NCBI GenBank assembly: GCA_011620555.1
Contig: WOYY01000049.1
Coordinates: 1 to 32,299, forward strand
Origin: Anaerolineaceae bacterium
GTDB lineage: Bacteria; Chloroflexota; Anaerolineae; Anaerolineales; Anaerolineaceae
Direction of reading: 5' to 3'
Length of the DNA: 32,299 bases
The notes below the pieces were generated by a model. The model was given only the letters and a program-made list of their open reading frames with translations. It was not told the origin of the DNA and ran no database searches. The position numbers and the translations under genes were made by a program. Below are positions 1 through 7,997 of the stretch, piece by piece; the first letter of the stretch is position 1, and every line of letters begins with the position of its first letter.

Positions 1-4
1 AACC

Positions 5-50
5 TGACAATTTTATTCGCGAATTAATCATGACATTTTTATTCGCGAAC
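5..50. repeat. Two near-identical direct repeats (26-bp period)
   Basis: Two copies of about 19 bp, TGACAATTTTATTCGCGAA at 5-23 and TGACATTTTTATTCGCGAA at 31-49, differ at one base. Each contains the palindrome TTCGCGAA. They lie upstream of the L25 promoter at the window edge, so they could be operator sites, or the end of a repeat array or mobile element that begins outside the window. Confidence 0.7.
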
Positions 51-70
51 AACACTCAGACTGATCCGCC

Positions 71-99
71 TTGACCTTTCCCCCAACCTCGGATAGAAT
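71..99 (+). promoter_or_regulatory. Sigma-70-type promoter for L25
   Basis: A -35 box TTGACC (71-76) and a -10 box TAGAAT (94-99) are separated by exactly 17 bp. Transcription would start near 106, giving a leader of about 90 nt before the L25 start codon at 195. Confidence 0.65.
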
Positions 100-108
100 C
101 CTAGGTCG

Positions 109-160
109 CCGGGTTTATCCGGCATTCACCCCTATACTCTATAGAGCGAAGGTAACCCGG
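109..160 (+). other. Possible structured 5' leader of the L25 mRNA
   Basis: CCGGGTT (109-115) is complementary to AACCCGG (154-160) and encloses a loop that holds the small palindrome CTCTATAGAG (137-146). The structure lies entirely within the predicted leader. A role in ribosomal protein autoregulation is only a guess. Confidence 0.3.
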
Positions 161-194
161 AATCTTGGGTGAGAGGCGCTCGAAGGATGGAAAA

Positions 195-881
195 ATGACT
201 GATCAAATCGTTATCCAGGCAGAAAAGCGTACGGTCAAAGGCAAAAAGGTCGGCGCTCTGCGGCGGGAAGGCATCCTTCCCGGCGTTATTTATGGCAAGA
301 TCGGCAAAAAGACCATGGAGCCGATCATGGTCCAGATGAACTTGCATGAAGCCTCCCTTATCATCAGGACCCTCACAGGCTCCAGCCTGGTGCGAATCGA
401 AGTTGAAGGCGAGCAATATCCTGTCGTTCTGCGTGAAGTCCAAAGGGATATCATCTACGGCACCCTCCGCCATGTGGATTTCATGGCCCTCGACCTCACC
501 CAGAAACTCCAGACCGCCGTTCCGATCGAACTGGTCGGTGTGGCTCCCGCCTCTTTCAATCTGGCTGCCGTTGTGGTGACCGGCATTTCCGAACTGGAAA
601 TCGAATGCCTCCCGCAGGACATGCCCGAACGGATCGAAGTGGATGCCTCTGTCCTGGTGGACATGGACAGCGTGATCCTGGTCAAAGACCTGAACCTGCC
701 CGATAATATTGACGTTCTCACTCCGGAAGACGAAATGATCGCCGGCGTGACCTACGTTGTGATCGAGGAAGAACCGGAAGAGGAAGAGGAAAGCGAATTG
801 GCTGACCTCCTCGAAGAAGGTGCTGAACCTGAAGTGATCGAAAAAGGTAAGCAAGGCGAAGAGGAAGAGGAAGAAGAGTAG
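195..881 (+). CDS. rplY: 50S ribosomal protein L25 / general stress protein Ctc
   Basis: This is a 228-residue member of the long (CTC) form of bL25, which binds 5S rRNA in the large subunit. The N-terminal half has the usual L25 beta-barrel pattern (start near 'RTVKGKKVGALRREG', then 'LPGVIYGK'). The C-terminal domain 'AAVVVTGISELEIECLP' followed by 'PERIEVDAS' is the TL5/CTC domain. The tail from about residue 190 is almost all Glu, as in many CTC proteins. I chose ATG 195 because a GGATGG-type ribosome site lies just upstream; an in-frame TTG at 165 would lengthen it by 10 residues. It has its own promoter (71-99) and ends at a terminator (910-943). Confidence 0.95.
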   Translation: MTDQIVIQAEKRTVKGKKVGALRREGILPGVIYGKIGKKTMEPIMVQMNLHEASLIIRTLTGSSLVRIEVEGEQYPVVLREVQRDIIYGTLRHVDFMALDLTQKLQTAVPIELVGVAPASFNLAAVVVTGISELEIECLPQDMPERIEVDASVLVDMDSVILVKDLNLPDNIDVLTPEDEMIAGVTYVVIEEEPEEEEESELADLLEEGAEPEVIEKGKQGEEEEEEE

Positions 882-900
882 ACCTTTTCTTATCCAAATT

Positions 901-945
901 AAAAACGAACCCCCGATGAGAATTGACCACATCGGGGGCTTTTAT
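901..945. terminator. Bidirectional intrinsic terminator
   Basis: CCCCCGAT (910-917) pairs perfectly with ATCGGGGG (931-938). On the plus strand it is followed by CTTTTAT, and on the minus strand by a T-rich stretch from the A-run at 899-905. It sits between convergent L25 and the NUDIX gene and can serve both. Confidence 0.85.
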
Positions 946-966
946 ATCACTTAATAAAAATAATCG

Positions 967-1569
967 CTAAACCAATTTTAAAGCTTCCAATAAGTTGATC
1001 GTCATCTGCGCGGTTGCCCCCCACAAAGTGTATCCCTCAAACTGGTCAAAGTAAATGATCGGGAATTCCCTTCCAGCGAAACTGCGATAGCGGATCGTCC
1101 GGTGATCCGGGTCCGCCAGCCAAAGAAGCGGACAGATAAAAACGCTCTCCACCTCAGCCGGATTGAGCGTGAGGGGATAGGGCCAGGGGATCTGTCCCAC
1201 AACCAGCGTGACCAGGTAGCCCGTGACGATCGGCATCACGCCCAGATCGCCATAGATTTCCACATTCCTGGGGGAGACCCCAATTTCTTCCTGGGTCTCC
1301 CGCAGGGCGGCGAACACCATATCCGGGTCGTCCTTCTCCCGAGCACCCCCCGGAAAGGATATCTGCCCCTTGTGCTCCATTAATTGTTCCGACCGAAGCG
1401 TAAACAGGAGATGCCAGCGGCCTTCAAAGACCAGCAAGGGCATCAGGATGGCAGCCGGTTTCAAGCGCTGCTCGCCATCCCCAGCAAAAATATGATAATT
1501 TCTTTCGTCCTGTGTTTTTCGGTAGCCCGCAATCGCCCGTTTGATTCCATCACCACTAAAATTCAACAT
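967..1569 (-). CDS. NUDIX hydrolase, CoA pyrophosphatase type
   Basis: The 200-residue product has the arrangement of the CoA pyrophosphatase (NudL/YeaB-like) NUDIX family: a 'LLFTLRSEQLMEHKGQISFPGG' region that matches the family signature upstream of the NUDIX box, then 'ALRETQEEIGV', the catalytic metal-binding NUDIX helix. These enzymes cleave CoA to 3',5'-ADP and phosphopantetheine. ATG 1569 is preferred: the same frame stays open to 1746, but that would overlap the upstream gene and the extra residues look like no family member. The gene begins 16 bp after the Zn-ribbon gene ends, so it is probably the last gene of a trmI operon. The substrate is inferred from family signature only. Confidence 0.85.
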   Translation of the reverse strand: MLNFSGDGIKRAIAGYRKTQDERNYHIFAGDGEQRLKPAAILMPLLVFEGRWHLLFTLRSEQLMEHKGQISFPGGAREKDDPDMVFAALRETQEEIGVSPRNVEIYGDLGVMPIVTGYLVTLVVGQIPWPYPLTLNPAEVESVFICPLLWLADPDHRTIRYRSFAGREFPIIYFDQFEGYTLWGATAQMTINLLEALKLV

Positions 1570-1585
1570 AGGCCAAATTATAATC

Positions 1586-2131
1586 TCAATTTTCGGCTCT
1601 GATCGCGCTCCCACAATAAAGGCATTCCGCGGTGACCTCATCCAGCCAGGCCACAGCCTGCGGGTCAACGCTCCCGCCACAGGAAGGGCACTTGGTCGGC
1701 AGGGAAGCTTTCCCCGCGGCGCCCTGCCTCGGTCTCGGCGTTTCAATCCCGCTCAGGGTTTCATCCAGCCAGGCGGTGATCTGTTCACTGGGCCCGGTGA
1801 AACCCTGCTCCGCCAATTCAGCCACCATCCGGCGACCGACCCGTTCCAATTCGGGCCAGCGTTTTTCCACCGCCAAAGCCTTCAGCCCGGCCTGGATCAA
1901 GGCCATCCCCTGATCCTGCTGGCCGCCAAAAAGGTAAGCTTTCCCAGCTTGCAGGGAGAGGAAGGGCGCTCTGGGCAGCTGGCGTCTTGATGCGCCCTGG
2001 GCGAGCTGCTCGAACAAACGGGCAGCTTGCAAATATTGTCCTCCATCAAATAATCGGTTAGCGTGGTTGAGCAGCAGCCGAGCACGGTCAACCGGTGCCC
2101 GTCGCGGCCTCAAAGGACGTCTACGAAACAT
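1586..2131 (-). CDS. Helical (TPR-like) protein with C-terminal zinc ribbon, function unknown
   Basis: This 181-residue protein is not one I recognise. Residues about 10-110 are helical and TPR-like ('LLLNHANRLFDGGQYLQAARLFEQLA', shown in the shape of A/L-rich repeats). The C-terminus has two CxxC pairs (C148/C151 and C170/C173, 'CPSCG' and 'CLYCG') spaced as in a zinc ribbon. ATG 2131 is preceded at five bases by a perfect GGAGG, so the longer in-frame start at 2164 is unlikely. The start overlaps the end of trmI by 11 bp, indicating translational coupling. The context gives no specific function beyond co-expression with a tRNA methyltransferase and a NUDIX hydrolase. Confidence 0.8.
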   Translation of the reverse strand: MFRRRPLRPRRAPVDRARLLLNHANRLFDGGQYLQAARLFEQLAQGASRRQLPRAPFLSLQAGKAYLFGGQQDQGMALIQAGLKALAVEKRWPELERVGRRMVAELAEQGFTGPSEQITAWLDETLSGIETPRPRQGAAGKASLPTKCPSCGGSVDPQAVAWLDEVTAECLYCGSAIRAEN

Positions 2132-2960
2132 TGTTTTCCTCCATCGTGTTATCAGATAGGTCATCCACCGGCCGTTCCATCACAGACCGGGCAAACACCA
2201 GGTAGCCGGTGTGGGCCACCATCCGGTCGGTCGGCCGCAGCCGCTCGTAATCCGGTTTATAAAAGCGCAGCATGATCTCACAAACTTCAATGAAAGCGAA
2301 ATCATCGGCATAGAGGGCGGCCAGCATCCGACTCACCTGATTCGTCGTCGGAAGGATCGTACCCAAAAATCCGCCGAGTTTCAAGGAGGCCTTCACCTGA
2401 GGAATGTAATCATAAGGATTGGGGATATCCAGAAAAATAGCGTCCATATCCCGCTCATCAAAGCCATCCAAAATATCCCCGGATTTCAGCTCCACTCTGT
2501 CCAGCAGGTCCAGATTGCGGAGGTTATTGCGCGCCAGGTTTTGCATCTGTTCCCGCCGCTCGTAGGAGATCACCTTGCCGCTGTCGCCCACCAGATAAGC
2601 AAAGGCTGTGGTCAGCGCGCCGGAACCGGTCCCTGCCTCCAGCACCCGGACGCCCGGCCCAATCCCCATGATCATCACGATATAGCCGATATCCTTGGGG
2701 TACATGATCTGGGTGTTGCGCTTGATTTGGGTGATCAGGTCCGAAAGACCGGGCCGCATCAAAAAAAACGGGCTGCCGGTATGGCTGACCAACCGGGTTC
2801 CCCAGGGCTTGCCGATAATGTCATCATGCCGCAGCTCGCCCCGGTGGGTCTGAAAGACCGCACCGGCTCGCAAGCGGATAATATGGCTCTTATGCCGTTT
2901 GCCGAGAAGTTGGACCAGGTCCCCATCCCGCGCAACGGCCTCATATTGTGTCCAGGCCAA
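2121..2960 (-). CDS. trmI: tRNA (adenine-58-N1)-methyltransferase TrmI
   Basis: The 279-residue protein matches the bacterial/archaeal TrmI family, which makes m1A58 in the T-loop of tRNAs using SAM. The small N-terminal beta domain (to about residue 75) is followed by a Rossmann methyltransferase with motif I 'EAGTGSGALT' (about residues 108-117) and the 'DAIFLDIPNPYDYI' segment near the active site. The start is most likely the TTG at 2960, because AAGGAG lies seven bases upstream. A GTG at 3014 is in frame but would place the start inside the upstream terminator. It heads a three-gene minus-strand unit with the Zn-ribbon and NUDIX genes. Confidence 0.9.
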   Translation of the reverse strand: MAWTQYEAVARDGDLVQLLGKRHKSHIIRLRAGAVFQTHRGELRHDDIIGKPWGTRLVSHTGSPFFLMRPGLSDLITQIKRNTQIMYPKDIGYIVMIMGIGPGVRVLEAGTGSGALTTAFAYLVGDSGKVISYERREQMQNLARNNLRNLDLLDRVELKSGDILDGFDERDMDAIFLDIPNPYDYIPQVKASLKLGGFLGTILPTTNQVSRMLAALYADDFAFIEVCEIMLRFYKPDYERLRPTDRMVAHTGYLVFARSVMERPVDDLSDNTMEENNVS

Positions 2961-2990
2961 TAAAATGCTCCTTTTGATTCCAATTCTAAT

Positions 2991-3020
2991 AAAGAAAGGG
3001 CAGTTTGTCAGCACTGCCCT
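2991..3020 (-). terminator. Intrinsic terminator after the S9 peptidase gene
   Basis: AGGGCAGT (2997-3004) pairs with ACTGCCCT (3013-3020) around an 8-nt loop. Read on the minus strand it is followed by TTCTTT. It separates the S9 peptidase gene from trmI. Confidence 0.75.
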
Positions 3021-3054
3021 TGGTCTCTGAGCAATTCTTTACGGCGAATTTACA

Positions 3055-4965
3055 TCAGGGCTTCAAAGTCTTCTTGAAGAAATCCGTGATGCTATTGTAG
3101 CAGATCACTTTGTTCTCATACTTCTCCACGCCGTGCCCCTCGTTTTCAAAGAGGAGCAGTTCCACATCCTTGCCGATCTCCCGCAGATGATGGACGAGGT
3201 CTTCAGATTCAGCGGCCACCACCCGGGGGTCATTGCGCCCCTGAATGACCAGCATGGGGAAGCGGATGTTGTCAATATAGGTCCGGGGGGAGCGTTCCTG
3301 CAGGAAAGCCCGGTCTTCCGGCACGTCAGGGTTACCCAACGCCACGTCAAAATAGGGCCGCCAGGTCGGGGGAATCCGTTCGCAGAAGGTCACCAGGTCA
3401 TAAGGGCCGAACATGTCCACCGCCGCGGACCAAAGCTCTGGGTGGCGCCCAGCCAGAGTCAGGGTCATGTAACCGCCGTAGGAGCGGCCTACCACGCCCG
3501 CCCGGGAGATATCCACCCGGTCATCCTTAGCCAATACTTCCCGCATCGCATGGACGTGATCGAGCCGGTCCTGTCCGCCCCAATCGCGATCCACGTGCTT
3601 GGTATAGCTCAGGCCATAGCCCGTGCTGCCGCGCACGTTCGGGACAAAGACGGCGAAGCCCTGCAGCGTGAGGAACTCGATCAGCGGCGTGGAGAACCAG
3701 GAGAAATCCGGGCGCTCCTGCCCCTGGGGGCCGCCATGCAGGTAGTAGATCAGCGGCCGCTTCCCTTTGAAACCCAATTCCGCCGAGGGCAGGTATAAGC
3801 GGGCTGAGACCCGCAAGCCATCAAAGGAAGTGAAAGAGAGGTCCTCCCCCGCGGAGAGCAGATCCCGGGGAATGCCTAAGATGCGTTCATTCGTATGCTG
3901 CAACAGGCGGTCCCGATCCTCACCTTCAATGGTATAGATCTGGGTTGGCGAGGTTGCGGTGGAGAAAACCATCGCAAAGGAATCGGTCTCATCGTCATAC
4001 GTCACGGCTTCCAATACGCCGTCCGCCAGGATGCCCTGCCCCACCAGGACATACATCGCCCGCATCACTTTCGCCTCAGGGTCATATTCCGCTTCGTAAA
4101 GCCAGCTTGCCCCATCAATGTTGAATTGGAGCAGGAAACGGCCGTTATTCAGCGGCATCAGGCCTTCAAATTCACCCGCGCCGGTGTGCATCAGCCCCTC
4201 AAAGGGAACTTCGTGGACCTCGTCGGGATGGTCCAGTTCCAAATAGCCCAGGCCGTAGGTATCCTTGGATAGGGCATTATTGAAGACCAGGCCTTTGCCG
4301 CCAGCGGTGAAGAAACCGCCGCCAAAGGCCGACAGGGGAACTTCCTCGCCCGGCTCGCGGTCGGCCAATGGTTTGCCATAGAGCAACCGAATGCCCCTGC
4401 CTTCTTCCCAAATATAGGCGACATTATCCCCCACCATATATCCTTCCACCAGGACCAGGCGGGAGAAATCCTCATTGTGGGCGGTCGGATAGCCGCCATA
4501 GGTGCTCGCATAGATCTCCTCCACTTCGCCGGTATCCAGATGGCAGAGGTAGGTCCGAATCGTCCCTTCTTCCCGGGATTCGGCCGCGATGATGCAGATA
4601 TTCCGCTCTTCATCAGCCATACCCAGGTGGCAGCGGGTATTCTCGAAGAAATTGTTGAAGGCCGGCTCGGGAAAGCCGCCTGCCACCGGGATCAGCATCG
4701 GCAGGTAATTCTCGTCCCCGTCCCGGTCGATCATCACCAGGATCTGATCCAGGTTCTTGAAGACCACAAAAGAATCCCCGCCAATCAGGTGCGGGTTCTG
4801 CAAGACGATGTTCGGCGGTAAGAGCGGTTCCGGCACACTGCCGCCATAGTTCATGGCATACAGGCTGTTGTGCCCGCTCATATTGGATAAAAAGAAAATC
4901 CTGCCACCCACTCTTTGCGGGCGCAGGAACATTCTCGCCGATAATAAGGCTTCAATTCGATGCAT
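3055..4965 (-). CDS. S9 family (prolyl oligopeptidase-type) serine peptidase
   Basis: The 636-residue protein has an N-terminal beta-propeller-like region (about 1-370, repeated beta strands) and a C-terminal alpha/beta-hydrolase domain. The catalytic triad is visible: Ser495 in 'GRSYGGY', Asp579 in 'GRNDPRV' and His611 in 'NEGHG'. 'YLHGGPQGQ' marks the oxyanion region. The family includes acylaminoacyl peptidases and dipeptidyl peptidases; which one this is cannot be decided from sequence alone. No signal peptide is seen, so it is probably cytoplasmic. ATG 4965 has AGGAG upstream. It follows the small membrane protein gene by 15 bp and ends at the terminator 2991-3020. Confidence 0.93.
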   Translation of the reverse strand: MHRIEALLSARMFLRPQRVGGRIFFLSNMSGHNSLYAMNYGGSVPEPLLPPNIVLQNPHLIGGDSFVVFKNLDQILVMIDRDGDENYLPMLIPVAGGFPEPAFNNFFENTRCHLGMADEERNICIIAAESREEGTIRTYLCHLDTGEVEEIYASTYGGYPTAHNEDFSRLVLVEGYMVGDNVAYIWEEGRGIRLLYGKPLADREPGEEVPLSAFGGGFFTAGGKGLVFNNALSKDTYGLGYLELDHPDEVHEVPFEGLMHTGAGEFEGLMPLNNGRFLLQFNIDGASWLYEAEYDPEAKVMRAMYVLVGQGILADGVLEAVTYDDETDSFAMVFSTATSPTQIYTIEGEDRDRLLQHTNERILGIPRDLLSAGEDLSFTSFDGLRVSARLYLPSAELGFKGKRPLIYYLHGGPQGQERPDFSWFSTPLIEFLTLQGFAVFVPNVRGSTGYGLSYTKHVDRDWGGQDRLDHVHAMREVLAKDDRVDISRAGVVGRSYGGYMTLTLAGRHPELWSAAVDMFGPYDLVTFCERIPPTWRPYFDVALGNPDVPEDRAFLQERSPRTYIDNIRFPMLVIQGRNDPRVVAAESEDLVHHLREIGKDVELLLFENEGHGVEKYENKVICYNSITDFFKKTLKP

Positions 4966-4980
4966 TTGAAGGGCTCCTAT

Positions 4981-5250
4981 CTACATTTGTTGAGGATCAA
5001 TCAGGCTCAGCCAATAGCCAAGCCCCAATAAGGCCAACGATCCCAAAATCCCCGTCCCCAGATGGATTGTGCCAAGATTCAAAAAATTGATGGACAGGAC
5101 CTGCCCAAGGATATGCCCGGCAAAGAACCCGATCCAACTCAACACGAGATACAACACCAGTCGAAACAATCCCCCATTGCGCCAGATATGCATCAGACTG
5201 CCGAATATGCTGGCAACAAAGAACGAAAACACAATGGTCGGAAATGTCAT
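4981..5250 (-). CDS. Small hydrophobic membrane protein, function unknown
   Basis: This 89-residue protein is nearly all membrane: three hydrophobic segments, roughly residues 3-20, 28-52 and 63-82, the last with a Gly/Leu-rich 'GTGILGSLALLGLGYWL'. It has no recognised family in my knowledge. GAGGAG lies ten bases before ATG 5250; a TTG two codons upstream is an alternative. It lies between mnmA (32 bp gap of 37 bases upstream end) and the S9 peptidase on the same strand, so co-transcription is likely, but no function follows from that. Confidence 0.7.
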   Translation of the reverse strand: MTFPTIVFSFFVASIFGSLMHIWRNGGLFRLVLYLVLSWIGFFAGHILGQVLSINFLNLGTIHLGTGILGSLALLGLGYWLSLIDPQQM

Positions 5251-5287
5251 CTTCAATAAACTCCTCTAATCACGCTTTGCGCCGCTC

Positions 5288-6370
5288 TCAAACAGCGCTT
5301 TGGATCACACCGCCGCCCAGGCATTCCGCACCTCTATAAAGAACTGCCACCTGGCCGGGGGAAACCCCGCGGATTTCATCCATAAATTCTAACTTAATTT
5401 TGCCTTTTTCTGCAAAAATTAATCGCGCCGCCGCCGGCTTTGCCCGGTAACGGATCATCACCTGATAGGTCTCATCCAGGCTGGGGGCTGCCCCAGCGAT
5501 CCAATTGACCCGCTCAGCCGTGAGCTGCCTCACGCCGGTTTGGTCCGCAAACCCAACCACCAGCTCATTCCTCTCAACGTCTTTCCGGATCACGTAATAA
5601 GGCTCGGGGGCCGCAATCCGGATACCTTTGCGCTGGCCGATCGTGTAGAAGGCCAGCCCCTCATGCTGCCCCAACACCTTGCCCTGCAGATCCACAATCT
5701 CGCCGGGGTTCTTGGCCTCAGGCGCATAGCGGTCCAGGAAATCCCGATAAGGCACCGTCCCCAGGAAACAGAGGTCCTGGCTGTCCTGCTGATGGGCCAC
5801 CTGCAAACCCATCTGAGCGGCCTGTTCCCGCACCTGGGCTTTGGTCCATTCGCCCAGGGGCAAAAGGGTCGTCTGAAGCTGCTCCTGCGAGAGCAGGGAC
5901 AGGACATAGGATTGGTCCTTGGCCGGGTCCACCCCTTTCAAAAGGTGGACTTCTCCATCCTCTGACCGCTCTATCCGGGCATAATGGCCGGTGGCAAAGT
6001 AGTCACCGCCATGCGTCAGGGCATAGGTCTGCAGAAGGCCCCATTTTACCTCAGGATTGCAAAACATACAGGGGTTGGGCGTGAACCCGCTGAGATATTG
6101 CCGGATGAAACCCTGGACGACCTTCTGATAGAAAGGATCTCGGACGTCCAAATTGATGAAGGGAATATTCAAAGACTCCGCCGTGGCCTGCGCCAGCGAG
6201 ACCGCGGAAGGCGATCCCTGCGTTTCGGCCAGCCATTTGGGGTCTTTCCAGGTGCTCATGTGGATGCCGGTCACCTGGTAACCGGCTTCAAGAAGCCTTG
6301 CCGCGCTGAAGGCAGAATCAACCCCGCCGCTCATCGCCACATAGACAAGTTTACGAGTCGTCATGCCCAT
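5288..6370 (-). CDS. mnmA: tRNA-specific 2-thiouridylase MnmA
   Basis: The 360-residue enzyme catalyses ATP- and sulfur-dependent thiolation of U34 in tRNA-Lys, -Glu and -Gln. It has the PP-loop 'SGGVDSA' (about 14-20), the catalytic cysteine pair C101 (in 'NPCMFCN') and C201 (in 'DLCFLG'), and the C-terminal beta-barrel ending in the family's 'SPGQVAVLY'. Length is normal for the family. ATG 6370 is preceded by AAGGT; an in-frame ATG two codons later is an alternative. It is divergent from tatD with overlapping candidate promoters in the 75-bp gap. Confidence 0.96.
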   Translation of the reverse strand: MGMTTRKLVYVAMSGGVDSAFSAARLLEAGYQVTGIHMSTWKDPKWLAETQGSPSAVSLAQATAESLNIPFINLDVRDPFYQKVVQGFIRQYLSGFTPNPCMFCNPEVKWGLLQTYALTHGGDYFATGHYARIERSEDGEVHLLKGVDPAKDQSYVLSLLSQEQLQTTLLPLGEWTKAQVREQAAQMGLQVAHQQDSQDLCFLGTVPYRDFLDRYAPEAKNPGEIVDLQGKVLGQHEGLAFYTIGQRKGIRIAAPEPYYVIRKDVERNELVVGFADQTGVRQLTAERVNWIAGAAPSLDETYQVMIRYRAKPAAARLIFAEKGKIKLEFMDEIRGVSPGQVAVLYRGAECLGGGVIQSAV

Positions 6371-6379
6371 TATTTTACC

Positions 6380-6428
6380 TTAACCCACCTTGCTTGGCCT
6401 GCTATAATTAAACGAACAAGCTGGACAA
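6380..6428. promoter_or_regulatory. Overlapping divergent promoters, mnmA and tatD
   Basis: Plus strand: TATAAT at 6403-6408 with a weak -35 TTAACC at 6380-6385 (17-bp spacer). Minus strand: -35 TTGTCC at 6423-6428 and -10 TATAGC at 6401-6406 (16-bp spacer). The two -10 boxes share four bases, so the promoters would compete for polymerase. Confidence 0.45.
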
Positions 6429-6445
6429 ATGAAAGCAGAAAATGG

Positions 6446-7249
6446 ATGATTCCCTATACCGATACCCACTGTCACATTGATTTCGACCGGTTCGATGACG
6501 ACCGGGAACAAACCCTCAGGCGCGCCTGGAAAGCTGGCCTGGTCTGGATTCTCAACCCGGCGGTTGACCTTTCCACCGGGCAGGCGGCCATCGACCTGGC
6601 CAAACAATATCCCGACAAGATCAGCCCTGCCATTGGCATCCACCCCAATTTTGGCGAACCCTGGACGGCCGAGATCCTCCCCGCCCTGCGCTCCCAAGCG
6701 GCCCAGCCCGGTGTGGTCGCGGTCGGCGAGATCGGGCTGGACTATTATCGCCAGCATACGCCCTTCGATCAGCAGCGGATGATGTTCCGCGAGCAGCTCA
6801 AACTGGCCGAAGAATTCAACCTGCCCGTTATCATCCACAACCGCGACGCCAGCAACGATCTGATGGCCATCCTGACGGAATGGCATGCCGGGCTGGCCCG
6901 CGCCGGGCACCCCCTCAAGGACCGGCCGGGTGTGCTGCATAGCTTCAGCGCCGACCTGGAGACCGGTCTGGCAGCGATTGCCATGCACTTCTGCCTGGGG
7001 ATCACTGGGCCGGTCACCTTCTCGAACGCGCCGGACCGCAAGGCCATCGTCCGCAACCTGCCCCTGGACCACCTCCTGCTGGAGACCGATTCCCCCTTCC
7101 TCACCCCCCATCCGCACCGCGGCAAGCGGAACGAGCCGGCCTATATCCCCCTGATCGCCGAGGAGATCGCCCGGCTGCACAACACCAGCCCCAAAGAAGT
7201 CGCCGAGATCACCTATGCGAACGCCAGGCGCTTATTTAAATTCGATTGA
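6446..7249 (+). CDS. TatD family metal-dependent hydrolase (DNase)
   Basis: The 267-residue TIM-barrel protein has the metal ligands of the TatD family in order: 'DTHCH' (H8, H10), Glu in 'GEIGLDYY', His in 'VIIHNRD', His in 'VLHSFSA' and Asp in 'LLETDSPFL'. Family members are 3'-5' exonucleases or DNA/RNA repair and turnover nucleases. The frame is open far upstream, but only the ATG at 6446 immediately precedes the conserved 'YTDTHCH' start; a second ATG at 6442 is out of frame. It is divergent from mnmA and ends just before a strong bidirectional terminator. Confidence 0.95.
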   Translation: MIPYTDTHCHIDFDRFDDDREQTLRRAWKAGLVWILNPAVDLSTGQAAIDLAKQYPDKISPAIGIHPNFGEPWTAEILPALRSQAAQPGVVAVGEIGLDYYRQHTPFDQQRMMFREQLKLAEEFNLPVIIHNRDASNDLMAILTEWHAGLARAGHPLKDRPGVLHSFSADLETGLAAIAMHFCLGITGPVTFSNAPDRKAIVRNLPLDHLLLETDSPFLTPHPHRGKRNEPAYIPLIAEEIARLHNTSPKEVAEITYANARRLFKFD

Positions 7250-7264
7250 TTGCCCGAAAACAGA

Positions 7265-7295
7265 AAAACGGACTGTGCGATTCACAGTCCGTTTT
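7265..7295. terminator. Bidirectional intrinsic terminator, 13-bp perfect stem
   Basis: AAAACGGACTGTG (7265-7277) and CACAGTCCGTTTT (7283-7295) form a perfect stem with loop CGATT. T or A runs lie on both sides, so it can end both tatD and the convergent response regulator transcript. Confidence 0.9.
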
Positions 7296-7322
7296 GATTC
7301 CTGACGGAAATGATCCAACCCG

Positions 7323-7982
7323 TTACCGGTCGATATATTCCTTCAGGTTATGTTCCACCGCGTAGGCCGCGGCTTCAGCACGGTTGCTCACCTCGAGCTT
7401 GCTCAGGATGCTGCTGACGTAATTCCGCACGGTCCCCTCACCGAGGTAGAGGGCCGCCGCGATCTCACGGTTAGTCTTGCCTTCCGAGACCAGCGCCAAA
7501 ACGTGTTTCTCCTGCTGGCTGAGGTTGGCAAAGGCCGCCGCTTCTTCCTCTTTGACCGCCCGGCGCACTTCCTGGAAAACGCGCTGGGTCACCGCGGGGT
7601 CCAGCATGGCCTCGCCCCGGCAGGCGGCTTCAATCGCCGTGATCAATCCCTCGGCGCCGATCTGTTTCAGGACATACCCACTGGCGCCCGCCCGGATTGC
7701 GGAGAACAGCATTTCATCCTCGGCATAGGAGGTCAGGATCACCACGCGGACGTCCGGCCAGCGCGTCGTGATCTCCTCACAGGCTTCAATTCCGGAAGCC
7801 CCCGGCAGCCGGATATCCATCAGAACCACATCGGGGTGGTATTTTTCCACCTGGGCCACAGCTTCTTTGGCCGTGCCGGCTTCCGCCACCACCTCAAATT
7901 GATCATTGTGTTCCAAAAGAGATTTCAATCCCAGCCGGACCACTTCATGGTCATCCACCAGTAAGATATCTTTCTTTTCCAT
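7323..7982 (-). CDS. NarL/LuxR-family response regulator
   Basis: The 219-residue protein has a receiver domain with the acidic pair at D10/D11, phosphoacceptor Asp56 ('VVLMDIRLP'), 'LTSYA' and Lys in 'GYVLKQ'. A LuxR-type HTH follows: 'LSQQEKHVLALVSEGKTNREIA' and 'GTVRNYVSSILSKL'. The layout resembles DevR/DosR and LiaR-like regulators. ATG 7982 has AAGGA at seven bases; a GTG at 7997 directly after the upstream stop would add five residues. It is the last gene of a PP2C-response regulator-response regulator unit. No histidine kinase gene is in the window, so its partner is unknown. Confidence 0.9.
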   Translation of the reverse strand: MEKKDILLVDDHEVVRLGLKSLLEHNDQFEVVAEAGTAKEAVAQVEKYHPDVVLMDIRLPGASGIEACEEITTRWPDVRVVILTSYAEDEMLFSAIRAGASGYVLKQIGAEGLITAIEAACRGEAMLDPAVTQRVFQEVRRAVKEEEAAAFANLSQQEKHVLALVSEGKTNREIAAALYLGEGTVRNYVSSILSKLEVSNRAEAAAYAVEHNLKEYIDR

Positions 7983-7997
7983 TAAAAAATCCTTCAC

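Noticed and set aside
165-194. TTG start for L25 and other longer starts (for example 1746, 2164, 3014, 5256, 8819, 9648, 11493, 17916, 22481, 29061, 30275)
   Set aside because: In each case a better ribosome site, a promoter position or a family start supports the shorter form given in the features.
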